Shown: positions 27,413-36,197 of the stretch, piece by piece
Position numbering within the stretch: the stretch's first letter is position 1
Layout: every line of letters starts with the position of its first letter
Assembly (NCBI GenBank): GCA_951813085.1
Contig: OX638348.1
Coordinates: 4,101,627-4,165,626 of the forward strand
Direction of reading: 5' to 3'
Origin: an uncultured Opitutaceae bacterium
GTDB taxonomy: Bacteria > Verrucomicrobiota > Verrucomicrobiia > Opitutales > Opitutaceae
Length of the DNA: 64,000 nt
Position numbers and translations under genes: made by a program
Notes under the pieces: generated by a model
What the model was told of the DNA's origin: nothing
What the model saw: only the letters and a program-made list of their open reading frames with translations
Databases searched by the model: none

Positions 27413-30097
27413 ATGTTTCGTTTCCCGATTCGCAGTTTAGTTAAATTCTCAGCAGCCCTGGCGATTGGGCTCGTTCACTTTGCTTATCTAGATGGGCAGA
27501 TCGAGTCGATCCCGTACAGCGATTACGATGAAAACGAGTTCGCTCGTCGAACCGATGGATTGTGGAAGGCGGAAAGCGCGGCGCGAGCTCTCAATTCGGG
27601 CTTGTACGACTTGGCGAGCGAATATGCCGCGTCTGTGATGAATAGCGGTCTAGCGTTGGATCGTGAACAAAAGGATCGGTTGGAGCTGGTTCAAATTGAC
27701 TCTCTTCTTGGACGAGGGCGGGTTGAGGACGCGTCTCGATTTTTGGAAAGCGTAGGTGGAGAGAATTCGCTTTCTGACTCGATTGCCTTGCGATTTGCCC
27801 TGGTAGCGCTGGCTCGGTCGGATCGAGAGGAATTGAGCGACGCGCTAGATAGCCTAGGCGCGTCGAGCCTGGATGAGGGTGAGCGTGCATGGCAGGACTT
27901 AGTGCGCGGTTGGCTTGCCCTAGTTTCAGGCGATTCCAATACTGCTGAGGCTGCATTTCAATCAGCGGCAGATAGGGCGAAGCGTGTTTCGGCCTCCCTT
28001 TATTCTCAAGTATCATTTCTTGCCTTCCGCTATCGGCTCAAATTTTCGGACGAGCAGATGTCGATCGAGGAATTGTCTACAGCCTATGAGTCGAGTAGAG
28101 GCTCGGAATCTGGCTACCGATTCGTACAATTGCTCGCCGTTGCGCTGGATGAAAGCAACCGAACCGATGAGGCCATTGCAATTCTGAGCGAAGCCCTATC
28201 AGGCCTGGATGATGCAATCGATGAAGCGTCAAATGCGTATTCAAAATTTAGGGATGAGTTGCTGCTAATGCAGACGTTAATCGCTGGATTTGGTACCAAT
28301 TTAGGTAGATCTGCAGCTCAAAATCTTGTTATCGGAGGTAGCGAGCCCACACTTCAACGAATTGCGTTGCAGCAACTAATGAGCGAGGCTTCGAGCGGTG
28401 AGATTTCGATTGTCGAAACTTTGAGCGAAACGCTCGATACGGTCATCGAACGAGAATCGAACCATCCTTTAACTGCGGAAGCGCTCTACTACAGAAGCAT
28501 CATTAGTTTTGACGAGGATGATTTCGATGCGATCGAAAACGATGGTTACAGACTTATCAATTCTTACTCAGATTCTGAATACAAGCAAGGAATGTTGACT
28601 TTGATTGCTTCGGCATCCTGGAAGCGCAGCCGATACCGAACGGCTGCCAGCTTGCTTACTCAGGCGCGAGCGGAATTTGAAGAGAACTTGGATAAGAAGC
28701 GATTGAATATATTGATAGCAGATTGCTACTACCGCGCTGGAGAGCAGGCGTCGAATGAAGGAGATTTCGCGGACGCCGCGGACGCGTACCGAATCGCCCT
28801 CGAGGGAGACCTAGATGAGGAGGAGTACAGTCAGGTCTTTTTCCAGTTGGTTCTATCCCACCTGAATGCTGGGGAAATCGAGGAGGCGAAGGGCGTCCTG
28901 GATAATCCGGAGCTTAGCCGTCGGTCGACTCATGACAAGTTATGGCAGGCGGAGTGGACCTTGATAAAGCAGATGAGGCAGCGGGGAGTGTCCGAGGAAG
29001 CGTATCTCGAAGAAGCGTATGAGAGAATAAACAGCTTCGTGAGTTTAGAAGATCTCAACTTGGCGTTGCAGATGAAGATGCTGTGGCTGGGGTCGAAGCT
29101 ATCCTATGAGGCAGGACGTTTTGACGAGTCGCAACTTTGGGTCGACTGGATTGTCCCGGTGCTAGAGGCGATAGGCGAAACGGAACTGGTGCGCAATGTA
29201 GGGTCGGATGTACTCCTCACCTTGGCGGAGTCTCGATTGAGATTGGGCGATGCGGAAACTGGATTGGAGATTCTATCCCGAATCCGAGAGGAGTTCGCAG
29301 ACTCCGAGTCAGCCGAGCGATCGTATCTTGTCGAAGCGCGCTACCTTTCAGATCAAGATTTGCTCGTAGAGTCTTCTCAACTGCTGAACCGATTGGTCGA
29401 CAGCAATCCGGACAGTAAATTCGCGCCATTGGCATTGTACGAGATCGCTCTCAATGCAGAAAAGCGGGGACAGGGAGAATTTCTAAATCAGGCAGTCGAT
29501 ATTTTGGATAGAATCGCAAACGAGTATCCGGAGTCGGATTTGGTTTACTATGCTCGATTGAAACAAGGCAACTTAGCGCGAATGCTGAATAAATTCGAAA
29601 CCGCTGAGCTGGTTTATGAATCGCTCGAAAATACGTTTGGAGATCGTCCGGACCGTTATTGGGCTCAAATTTCTCTCGCCGATACGTTGATTGCTCGGGC
29701 GAGCGAGGATCCCAGCAAGTTCGAAGCCGGAATTTCCCGTCTAGAGCGTCTGATGGACCTGCCAAACGTTCCGATTGATTTGAGGGTGGAAGCGGGCTAC
29801 AAAATTGGTACTGCCTGGGAGAACCAAGGGGAAGGCCTAAAAGCGAAAGCGGCTTATTGGGACTTGTATGATTTGTATGTTGTATCGGATTTTCGTATCC
29901 AAAAATTGGGGCGAAAAGGCCAATATTGGCTTTCAAGATCTTTGTTTGAGTTGGCCGAAATATTTGTAGGCGAATCAAATCTCGATATGGCGGCGGAGTT
30001 CTACGAGAAGATCGAGGAGTTGAATCTTCTCGGAGCTGAACTGGCGCGAGCCCGAATTGAACAACTAAGAGGTCGAGCACCGGTCGCCAATCTGTAG
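27413..30097 (+). CDS. Large TPR-repeat envelope protein, first gene of an ExbB/ExbD module
   Basis: The 894-residue protein has an N-terminal hydrophobic segment (SLVKFSAALAIGLVHFAYLDG) that fits a signal peptide. Almost the whole remainder is helical TPR-like repeats; clear ones include AEALYYRSIISFDEDDFDAIEN, DAADAYRIALEGDLDEEEYSQVFFQL, LAPLALYEIALN-type units near residue 675, and a late NLDMAAEFYEKIEELN. It should be a periplasmic scaffold or receptor-associated protein. The next gene, encoding an ExbB/TolQ-like channel, starts 13 bases on, so it very likely serves the same machine, as CpoB/YbgF-type TPR proteins serve Tol-Pal. No enzyme domain is seen. Confidence 0.82.
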   Translation: MFRFPIRSLVKFSAALAIGLVHFAYLDGQIESIPYSDYDENEFARRTDGLWKAESAARALNSGLYDLASEYAASVMNSGLALDREQKDRLELVQIDSLLGRGRVEDASRFLESVGGENSLSDSIALRFALVALARSDREELSDALDSLGASSLDEGERAWQDLVRGWLALVSGDSNTAEAAFQSAADRAKRVSASLYSQVSFLAFRYRLKFSDEQMSIEELSTAYESSRGSESGYRFVQLLAVALDESNRTDEAIAILSEALSGLDDAIDEASNAYSKFRDELLLMQTLIAGFGTNLGRSAAQNLVIGGSEPTLQRIALQQLMSEASSGEISIVETLSETLDTVIERESNHPLTAEALYYRSIISFDEDDFDAIENDGYRLINSYSDSEYKQGMLTLIASASWKRSRYRTAASLLTQARAEFEENLDKKRLNILIADCYYRAGEQASNEGDFADAADAYRIALEGDLDEEEYSQVFFQLVLSHLNAGEIEEAKGVLDNPELSRRSTHDKLWQAEWTLIKQMRQRGVSEEAYLEEAYERINSFVSLEDLNLALQMKMLWLGSKLSYEAGRFDESQLWVDWIVPVLEAIGETELVRNVGSDVLLTLAESRLRLGDAETGLEILSRIREEFADSESAERSYLVEARYLSDQDLLVESSQLLNRLVDSNPDSKFAPLALYEIALNAEKRGQGEFLNQAVDILDRIANEYPESDLVYYARLKQGNLARMLNKFETAELVYESLENTFGDRPDRYWAQISLADTLIARASEDPSKFEAGISRLERLMDLPNVPIDLRVEAGYKIGTAWENQGEGLKAKAAYWDLYDLYVVSDFRIQKLGRKGQYWLSRSLFELAEIFVGESNLDMAAEFYEKIEELNLLGAELARARIEQLRGRAPVANL

Positions 30098-30110
30098 TGA
30101 CGTGACATTA

Positions 30111-30818
30111 ATGAACATTGCATCCATAGATTCAATACACTTGCAGCTTTTCGACAAGCTCCAGCAGGGCGGTATCATAATGTGGCCCATGTTCCTGATG
30201 AGCGTGGCCGCTCTAGCAATATTTGTGGAAAGAGCTCTGTTTCTTCACCGTAATCAAATTCGCTCCAAGGAGTTTCTTGCCGGAATCGAGAATTCGCTCA
30301 AGAAAGGACGGCTAATCGAAGCTCTGACAGTGTGTCAGGATACTCCAGGACCTGCTTCGTCCATGGTCAAGGCAGGGCTCATGGCCTTTAGGAAGTCGGA
30401 CGAGGAAATCCGTGAGGCGGTACGCGAAGCAGCCATTGTGGAGCTGGGTCCGATCAAGCGGCGAATTGGAGCTTTGTCTGCGATAACGCACGCGGCTCCC
30501 ATATTCGGATTGCTCGGAACGTTGATCGGCCTGATTGACGCCTTTTCGCAATACGAGCAGCAAGGAGTGTACCTAAACGCGGGCTTCTTGTCAGGCAGCA
30601 TGTGGGAGGCATTGATCTCGACAGCCACGGGCCTGGCCCTTGCTGCGGTATGCATCCTTGCCCATCACTTTCTGATTGGGAGAGTCCATTCCATCGTGCA
30701 TGAAATGGAATGGCTCGGGAGCGAGCTGCTTTCGGCGCTGGTTGAAATTAAGGCGAGCAACAATGTGACCATGGAGGAGGGCGTCGATGAGACTGTTGAC
30801 CTTGGATCTGAAGAATGA
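30111..30818 (+). CDS. ExbB/TolQ/MotA-family proton channel subunit
   Basis: About 235 residues with three membrane segments. The first is IIMWPMFLMSVAALAIFVERALFL; the other two are in the conserved core AAPIFGLLGTLIGLIDAFSQYEQQG ... EALISTATGLALAAVCILAHHFL, which contains the Thr and Gly residues of the ExbB channel. Together with ExbD it converts proton-motive force into motion across the periplasm. The ATG at 30111 is preferred; a GTG at 30102 is possible. Its 3' end overlaps the ExbD gene by 32 bases. Confidence 0.9.
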   Translation: MNIASIDSIHLQLFDKLQQGGIIMWPMFLMSVAALAIFVERALFLHRNQIRSKEFLAGIENSLKKGRLIEALTVCQDTPGPASSMVKAGLMAFRKSDEEIREAVREAAIVELGPIKRRIGALSAITHAAPIFGLLGTLIGLIDAFSQYEQQGVYLNAGFLSGSMWEALISTATGLALAAVCILAHHFLIGRVHSIVHEMEWLGSELLSALVEIKASNNVTMEEGVDETVDLGSEE

Positions 30819-31251
30819 GGTTCCAAGAGCCGCCAGACTGACGTTCTGGCCTTTTTTCGATATTTGCGTCATCGGCTTGTTCGCTTCGCTTTATGGATCG
30901 AACTTCGTGATCGCGCCTGGAATTTCTATCGATTTGCCGGAAGGAGATTTTGGCCAGCCTACGGTTGCCCAACGTCTTCAGGTGATGTCTGTAGACGAGG
31001 TAAACGGCGAGGAGCAGATCTATTTCGAGGATCGTCTGTTAAAAATCGAGACCTTGGAGAAGATGTTACGGCTCAGGGGCGATGTTCCCGAGAACGTTAC
31101 CTTGCTGCTTCGCGTAGACGGGAACGTTTCCGCGCAGACATTAACCTCTATTTGGGAGATAGTTCGCTCTGCAGGATATAGGAATACTCAATGGGCAACG
31201 GAAAGTCCGCCCGTCGAGCGCGACATATTGAGCGGTTCGACTGAGCCATGA
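30787..31251 (+). CDS. ExbD/TolR-family protein
   Basis: The 154-residue protein has a short cytoplasmic N-terminus and one membrane helix containing the conserved acidic residue, in FWPFFDICVIGLFASLYGSNF. A periplasmic domain follows, with FEDRLLKIETLEKMLRLRG, LLLRVDGNVSAQTLTSIWEIVRSAGY typical of ExbD/TolR. The Asp in the helix should carry protons against the ExbB channel. A good AGGAGG precedes the ATG at 30787 inside the exbB-like gene, supporting the 32-base overlap. The tail is longer and less conserved than usual. Confidence 0.87.
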   Translation: MRLLTLDLKNEVPRAARLTFWPFFDICVIGLFASLYGSNFVIAPGISIDLPEGDFGQPTVAQRLQVMSVDEVNGEEQIYFEDRLLKIETLEKMLRLRGDVPENVTLLLRVDGNVSAQTLTSIWEIVRSAGYRNTQWATESPPVERDILSGSTEP

Positions 31252-31988
31252 GGCGATCCCCTTTCAGATGGATCGTGGGCATCGCGATTGGCGGAATTGT
31301 CCACATTGGGCTATTTTGGGTCATTGCGTTCCTTGACGAACCAGCGGATGGACCCTTGCAATCTAGCGATGCGGGAATGCAGCTCGTTTATATCGGCCAG
31401 GAGTCTGGGGATATATCGGTAGTGATGCAGCAGCAATTCGAGCTTTTCGATCCCAAGCCCCTCATCCAGCCCACCGAGTGGAACACAGCGAATTTCGATC
31501 GGGTCGCCGATTACGTGGAGGCGGATTTGGATATTTTCGTCGACTATGAGCCGATCTATGAGTCGGCGGATGGTGACTTCGTGTCGGCCTACGGAAACTC
31601 ATGGCAGGTCGCGGGCTCTCCAGCCCATACGGTACTGCAGTTTCCATTCGAAGAAACAAGCCAGTTCGGGAGAGTCGATGTTGAGAGAGAGGGGAGCGTT
31701 CGCGAGGGGATTGAGCTGGAGATCGTAAGAATTCGGACGGGTGAAGTCGTTTACGAGTATGCCTATTATAATAATGCTGCGCGGGAAGTGATAGATCTCT
31801 CAGGGACCTGGGGCATAGCCTCGCTAGTGGTTAGAATCGAGGATTCCTTCCTGGTAGGGCTTCCATTAATCCACCAGTCCAGCGGCAATGCGGAGACTGA
31901 TGAGCGAATCAGCGAACTCGTCGTTAGGGAACTGCTTCCTAAAGGCCTCCTTAATAGTGGGTCGTATCAGGTCAAAATTTCACGTTAA
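31248..31988 (+). CDS. Single-span membrane protein, possible TonB-like energy transducer
   Basis: The 246-residue protein has one N-terminal membrane helix (WIVGIAIGGIVHIGLFWVIAFL, residues about 8-29). An acidic periplasmic region with several tyrosines follows (ADYVEADLDIFVDYEPIYES). The C-terminal about 100 residues end with GLPLIHQSSGNAETDERISELVVRELLPKG and a short strand, similar in spacing to the TonB C-terminal domain (SSG ... D ... L ... G). No Pro-rich linker is present, so TonB identity is tentative. Its start overlaps the ExbD-type stop by four bases (ATGA), which indicates a stoichiometric partner of the ExbB/ExbD pair. Confidence 0.68.
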   Translation: MRRSPFRWIVGIAIGGIVHIGLFWVIAFLDEPADGPLQSSDAGMQLVYIGQESGDISVVMQQQFELFDPKPLIQPTEWNTANFDRVADYVEADLDIFVDYEPIYESADGDFVSAYGNSWQVAGSPAHTVLQFPFEETSQFGRVDVEREGSVREGIELEIVRIRTGEVVYEYAYYNNAAREVIDLSGTWGIASLVVRIEDSFLVGLPLIHQSSGNAETDERISELVVRELLPKGLLNSGSYQVKISR

Positions 31989-32018
31989 TCAGGCGTGAAT
32001 TTTTTATTGAAATTTCAG

Positions 32019-32047
32019 TTGACGGCAATTTTGGGGTTAGGCATCTT
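32019..32047 (+). promoter_or_regulatory. Possible promoter of the tRNA-Thr/tuf operon
   Basis: TTGACG (32019-32024) followed after 17 bases by CATCTT (32042-32047). The -35 is good and the -10 weak. It lies 35 bases before tRNA-Thr, in the only spacer available for transcribing the tRNA-tuf-rpoBC run. Confidence 0.35.
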
Positions 32048-32081
32048 CTTGCTTCTTTTTCGACACATACCACTTGGAAAG

Positions 32082-32157
<76 letters not shown>

Positions 32158-32238
32158 TTCGAGCGAGGACCTTTAATTTGGAAGTGTTGAAGAGAGATGA
32201 GAACAATTTTGATAAACACAAAAAACTAACAACCAAAA

Positions 32239-33429
32239 ATGGCTAAAGGAACCTTCGAAAGAACAAAACCGCACGTTAACGTCGGCACGATTGGACACGT
32301 TGACCACGGTAAAACTACTCTGACCACCTCTATCTTGTCCGTTCAAGCGGGCAAGGGTCTCGCAGAGCTTAAAAGCTACTCGGACATAGCAAAGGGTGGT
32401 ACGGTTCGCGACGAATCGAAGATCGTGACGATCTCTGTGGCCCACGTTGAGTACGAGTCTGACAATCGTCACTACGCTCACGTCGACTGCCCAGGTCACG
32501 CGGACTTCGTAAAGAACATGATCACTGGCGCGGCGCAGATGGATGGCGCGATTTTGGTTGTTAGCGCAGCTGATGGACCGATGCCGCAAACGCGCGAGCA
32601 CATTCTCTTGGCCCGCCAAGTCGGCGTACCAAAGATTGTCGTGTTCTTGAACAAGTGCGACCTGATCGACGACGAGGAGCTTCTTGAGCTCGTTGAAATG
32701 GAAGTTCGCGAATTGCTCGACAAGTACGACTTTCCAGGCGACGACACCACGATTATTCGTGGATCCGCTATGCAAGCGCTCGAAGGCACTGATGAGGGCA
32801 AGGCCCACATCCAGGCCCTCATGGATGCGATCGACGCTGACATCCCTGAACCAGAGCGCGAGATCGACAAGCCTTTCCTAATGTCCGTTGAGGACGTTTT
32901 CTCGATCACGGGTCGCGGTACTGTGGCTACCGGTCGTATCGAGCGTGGAATCATCAAGGTTGGCGACGAAGTTGAAATCGTCGGGCTTAAGGATACCGAA
33001 AAGTCGGTTGTTACCGGCGTGGAAATGTTCCGCAAGTTGCTCGACCAAGGTCAGGCGGGCGACAACGTGGGCATCCTGCTACGTGGTATTGAGAAGGAAG
33101 CGATCGAGCGCGGACAAGTACTGGCGGCTCCTGGCTCCATCACCCCTCACAAGAAGGGCAAGGCGGAAATCTACGTTCTTTCCAAGGACGAAGGTGGACG
33201 TCACACGCCATTCTTCAACGGCTACCGTCCGCAGTTCTACTTCCGTACGACAGACGTCACGGGCGTATGCGAATTGCCGAGCGGCGTAGAAATGGTGATG
33301 CCTGGCGACAATATCTCGATCGAAGTGGCGCTGACCAAGCCGATCGCGATGGAGAAGGGCCAGCGATTCGCGATTCGTGAGGGCGGACGCACTATTGGTG
33401 CAGGCCGTATCACCGACATCGTCGAGTAG
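32239..33429 (+). CDS. tuf: Elongation factor Tu with an unusual switch I
   Basis: The 396-residue protein brings aminoacyl-tRNA to the ribosome. G motifs are intact: [11 protein letters not shown] (19-29), [22 protein letters not shown], and NKCDLID. Domains 2 and 3 look complete ([35 protein letters not shown]). The switch I region departs from the norm: where nearly all EF-Tu read RGITI, this has KIVTI at residues 61-65. The stretch before it ([10 protein letters not shown]) is two residues longer than in E. coli. The Thr that binds Mg/GTP is kept (Thr64). The gene lies between tRNA-Thr and tRNA-Trp, not after fusA; other tuf copies may exist outside the window. Confidence 0.97.
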   Translation: MAKGTFERTKPHVNVGTIGHVDHGKTTLTTSILSVQAGKGLAELKSYSDIAKGGTVRDESKIVTISVAHVEYESDNRHYAHVDCPGHADFVKNMITGAAQMDGAILVVSAADGPMPQTREHILLARQVGVPKIVVFLNKCDLIDDEELLELVEMEVRELLDKYDFPGDDTTIIRGSAMQALEGTDEGKAHIQALMDAIDADIPEPEREIDKPFLMSVEDVFSITGRGTVATGRIERGIIKVGDEVEIVGLKDTEKSVVTGVEMFRKLLDQGQAGDNVGILLRGIEKEAIERGQVLAAPGSITPHKKGKAEIYVLSKDEGGRHTPFFNGYRPQFYFRTTDVTGVCELPSGVEMVMPGDNISIEVALTKPIAMEKGQRFAIREGGRTIGAGRITDIVE

Positions 33430-33451
33430 TCGTAACTCACAGTTTAATTGC

Positions 33452-33496
33452 TTGCCGGAACCCGCTTTTTGGGGTTTCGGCAATTCTGTTTCTTAA
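33452..33496 (+). terminator. Hairpin after tuf, probable terminator or attenuator
   Basis: A 12-bp stem (33452-33463 with 33472-33483, one G-T pair) closes a loop GCTTTTTG and is followed by T-rich sequence without a clean run. It sits between tuf and tRNA-Trp, so it could lower readthrough into secE-nusG or act in processing. Confidence 0.6.
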
Positions 33497-33507
33497 TTTT
33501 AAGGTAT

Positions 33508-33583
33508 AGGGTAGTAGCTCAATTGGTAGAGTAGTGGTCTCCAAAACCATTGGTTGGGGGTTCGATTCCCTCCTGCCCTGCCA
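33508..33583 (+). tRNA. tRNA-Trp (anticodon CCA)
   Basis: Acceptor AGGGTAG pairs with CTGCCCT, the anticodon stem GTGGT/ACCAT closes the loop CTCCAAA with CCA at 33541-33543, then G73 and an encoded CCA. It lies between tuf and secE, an arrangement common to many bacteria. Confidence 0.97.
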
Positions 33584-33599
33584 ATCTCGAAATCAATAA

Positions 33600-33803
33600 A
33601 TGAAAAATCCGTTCCGCAGCATCCGCACGTTCTACAGCGAAACCATGGCTGAATTGTTTAAAGCCACCTGGCCTACCTGGAGCGAACTGCGGGAGAACAC
33701 GATCGTCGTGATTATTTCCATAGCTATTATGGGTCTCTTTATCGCGGTAGCGGACTTTTCCTTAGCCAACGTGGTGAACCTGTTCACCGGGATGATGCGT
33801 TAA
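33600..33803 (+). CDS. secE: Preprotein translocase subunit SecE
   Basis: The 67-residue protein is the short one-helix form of SecE: an amphipathic cytoplasmic helix RTFYSETMAELFKATWPTWSEL containing the conserved WPTWSEL turn, then a single membrane span (TIVVIISIAIMGLFIAVADFSL). It clamps SecY in the translocon. Its place directly before nusG is the conserved order. Confidence 0.95.
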   Translation: MKNPFRSIRTFYSETMAELFKATWPTWSELRENTIVVIISIAIMGLFIAVADFSLANVVNLFTGMMR

Positions 33804-33811
33804 GATTCGAA

Positions 33812-34390
33812 ATGATGACTGAAGCAACCCCTAGAACTGCAGGCGACTGGTATGTCATTCAAACCCTTTCCAATCAGGAAGGGAAAGTGAAGCGCTACTT
33901 GGACAAGTTCATTGTCGAGGAAGAGATGGAGGACTATGTTTTCGAAGTCCTCGTCCCGACCGAAAACGTCGTCGAAGTTAAGAACGGCAAGAAGACGCAG
34001 ATCACGCGCAAGTTCTATCCAGGCTACGCCTTCGTGCGCATGCGCTTGTACGATGACGATGGCAAGCTGATGAACAAGCCATGGTACTTCGTGCGTGAAA
34101 CCGCAGGCGTTATCAATTTCGTAGGCGGCGATCGTCCCGCTCCACTTAAGAAGTCGGAAATCGACACCATACTCAGCCAAATCGAGGCGGCATCGGGCAA
34201 GGAAACCCCGAAGATCCAGTACGAAGTTGGCGAAGAGGTGAAGATTACCGATGGACCCTTCCTCAATCTCAATGGACGGATCGACGAAATCGATCCCGAA
34301 AAAGGCAAGCTCAAGGTTTCCGTTTCCATATTTGGCCGTTTTACGCCTGTGGAGCTGGAATATTGGCAAGTCGAACGCATAACTAGCTAG
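33812..34390 (+). CDS. nusG: Transcription elongation/antitermination factor NusG
   Basis: The 192-residue protein has the NGN domain ([19 protein letters not shown] ... [16 protein letters not shown], then [11 protein letters not shown]) and a KOW domain near the C-terminus ([22 protein letters not shown]). It binds RNA polymerase and couples it to Rho or the ribosome. Two ATGs stand in tandem (33812 and 33815), so the first residue is uncertain by one. Confidence 0.96.
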   Translation: MMTEATPRTAGDWYVIQTLSNQEGKVKRYLDKFIVEEEMEDYVFEVLVPTENVVEVKNGKKTQITRKFYPGYAFVRMRLYDDDGKLMNKPWYFVRETAGVINFVGGDRPAPLKKSEIDTILSQIEAASGKETPKIQYEVGEEVKITDGPFLNLNGRIDEIDPEKGKLKVSVSIFGRFTPVELEYWQVERITS

Positions 34391-34398
34391 AAAATCAG

Positions 34399-34824
34399 AT
34401 GGCAAAGAAAGTAACCGGAACCATTCGTCTACAGCTTCCCGCTGGCGGCGCGAATCCAGCTCCACCCGTTGGCCCTGCCCTCGGCGCTGCAGGGGTCAAT
34501 ATCATGGCCTTTTGCAAGGAGTACAATGCCAAGACCAAGGACCAGGCAGGCACGATCCTTCCCGTGGTGATCACCGTCTACCAAGACCGGTCATTTAGTT
34601 TCATCTTCAAGTCGCCCCCAGCAGCGGTGCTTTTGAAGAAAGCGGCTGGATTGGCCAAAGGATCTGGAGTTCCCAATAGAGACAAGGTGGGCAAGGTGAC
34701 CAAGAAGCAAATTCTTGAGATCGTAGAAACGAAAAAGGCGGACTTGAACGCCTCAGATCCTGAAATGGCGTCGCGCATCATAGCAGGAACCGCTCGCTCG
34801 ATGGGTATAGAAGTCGTCGATTAA
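34399..34824 (+). CDS. rplK: 50S ribosomal protein L11
   Basis: The 141-residue protein is full length, with the Gly/Pro-rich start [34 protein letters not shown] and the C-terminal rRNA-binding [12 protein letters not shown]. It forms the GTPase-associated stalk base. It follows nusG by 8 bases, so no separate L1-type leader precedes it. Confidence 0.97.
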   Translation: MAKKVTGTIRLQLPAGGANPAPPVGPALGAAGVNIMAFCKEYNAKTKDQAGTILPVVITVYQDRSFSFIFKSPPAAVLLKKAAGLAKGSGVPNRDKVGKVTKKQILEIVETKKADLNASDPEMASRIIAGTARSMGIEVVD

Positions 34825-34830
34825 TTTCAC

Positions 34831-34879
34831 TCTATAGCGATATAGAATAGAGAACACAACGCAGGAGCCGAGAGGCGTT
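34831..34879 (+). promoter_or_regulatory. Two hairpins in the rplK-rplA spacer
   Basis: A perfect stem TCTATA-GCGA-TATAGA (34831-34846, GNRA-type loop) is followed by AACGC/GCGTT (34858-34862 with 34875-34879). They lie 20 to 70 bases before the L1 start. This may be an autoregulatory or processing site; no L1-binding consensus is claimed. Confidence 0.35.
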
Positions 34880-34899
34880 CGCACTGCAAGGAGTACAAA

Positions 34900-35592
34900 A
34901 TGGTAAAACTGACAAAACGATATCGGGCAGCCCAAGAGGCGGCCGATTTAAGCAAAGAATATACAGTTGCAGAAGCAGTTGACGTTCTCGCGAAATTCCC
35001 GAAGGCAAATTTTGACGAGACTGTCGAGCTGTCGATGAAGCTGCTAGTCGACCCTCGCAAGGGGGACGAGATGGTGCGTGGCACCGTGATGCTGCCGCAT
35101 GGCAGTGGTAAGAAGGTGCGTGTCTTGGCGTTCACTTCCGATGTCGATGCAGCCAAGGCGGCTGGAGCTACGGAAGCCGGTCTCGAGGAGATGATCGAAA
35201 AGGTCCAAGGTGGCTGGGTAGACTTCGACGTGGCAGTCGCGACACCGGACGCGATGAAGGAAGTGCGCAAAGTCGCTCGCGTGCTCGGTCCAAAAGGATT
35301 GATGCCAAATCCGAAAGCGGGAACGGTTTCGCCGGATATCGACAAGGCGATCAAGGAAGTGATGGCCGGCCGGGTTGAGTTCAAGCTGGACAAGGCGGCG
35401 ACGCTTGGCGTTGGGATCGGGAAGCGTTCATTCTCCAGCGAGCAAATCGTCGAAAACGTGAATGCGATCCTGGAAGCAGTCGGCAAGGCTCGCCCTTCCG
35501 GATTCAAGGGTCGCTACATTCGCAGCGCCAGCGTATCGGGGACGATGACTCTGGGCGTTAGGCTCGCGGGGTCCGAGTACTCGAAATTCTAG
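34900..35592 (+). CDS. rplA: 50S ribosomal protein L1
   Basis: The 230-residue protein shows the L1 marks KLLVDPRKGDEMVRGTVMLPHGSGK and ARVLGPKGLMPNPKAGTVSPDI. It binds 23S rRNA at the L1 stalk and, in other bacteria, represses its own operon. An AGGAG lies 10 bases before the ATG. The next gene is rplJ, 26 bases on. Confidence 0.97.
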   Translation: MVKLTKRYRAAQEAADLSKEYTVAEAVDVLAKFPKANFDETVELSMKLLVDPRKGDEMVRGTVMLPHGSGKKVRVLAFTSDVDAAKAAGATEAGLEEMIEKVQGGWVDFDVAVATPDAMKEVRKVARVLGPKGLMPNPKAGTVSPDIDKAIKEVMAGRVEFKLDKAATLGVGIGKRSFSSEQIVENVNAILEAVGKARPSGFKGRYIRSASVSGTMTLGVRLAGSEYSKF

Positions 35593-35618
35593 AACCTTTA
35601 AACTGGAAGCATTAAGCA

Positions 35619-36137
35619 ATGAGACCGGAAAAACAATTTCTCGTAGACGAGGTGAATGCTCACCTTGAAAAGTCTGACTATGTATTCGTAGCCGACTACC
35701 AACGCGCCACTGTCCCTGACATCGCTGAATTGCGTGGACAGCTCGCTAAGGAAGAAGCGGAGTTCCACGTAATCAAGAACAACATCCTGAAGGTTGCCGC
35801 CAAAGGGCGCGGTTTTCCTGAGCTCGACGAACATCTGACCGGACAAAACGCGATTGTCATCGGAGGAAGGAATCCTTCGGGCGTCGCAAAGGTTCTGACG
35901 AAGTTCTTCGATAAGGAGGAAAAAATTGAAGTCAAAGTAGGCGTACTCGGCGAACAAAAGCTGGAGCAGGGAGACGTAAAGGCGCTTTCGAAGCTACCTT
36001 CCATCGAATCGCTTCGAGCGCAATTGCTCGGACTGCTCGCGCAACCTGCTCAGCAGATGGTATTCGTTCTAAACGCAGTGCCGCAGAATGTCCTAAACGT
36101 GTTCCAGGCGAAAGTCGACGCGGGGGATGGAAACTAG
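35619..36137 (+). CDS. rplJ: 50S ribosomal protein L10
   Basis: The 172-residue protein anchors L7/L12 dimers on the stalk. It has the N-terminal rRNA-binding region ATVPDIAELRGQLAKEEAEFHVIKNNI and a C-terminal helix that recruits L12. The spacer before it is only 26 bases, too short for the long L10 leader known in E. coli, so autoregulation, if present, must use other sequence. Confidence 0.96.
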   Translation: MRPEKQFLVDEVNAHLEKSDYVFVADYQRATVPDIAELRGQLAKEEAEFHVIKNNILKVAAKGRGFPELDEHLTGQNAIVIGGRNPSGVAKVLTKFFDKEEKIEVKVGVLGEQKLEQGDVKALSKLPSIESLRAQLLGLLAQPAQQMVFVLNAVPQNVLNVFQAKVDAGDGN

Positions 36138-36197
36138 ATAATGCATTTTCGAGGGCTTGGATGCCTTCGTCTTAATAAACCAAAAACAAAAGATACA

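Noticed and set aside
32187-32215. TTGAAG and TGATAA between tRNA-Thr and tuf as a second tuf promoter
   Set aside because: Spacing is 17 bases, but the -10 matches the consensus poorly.
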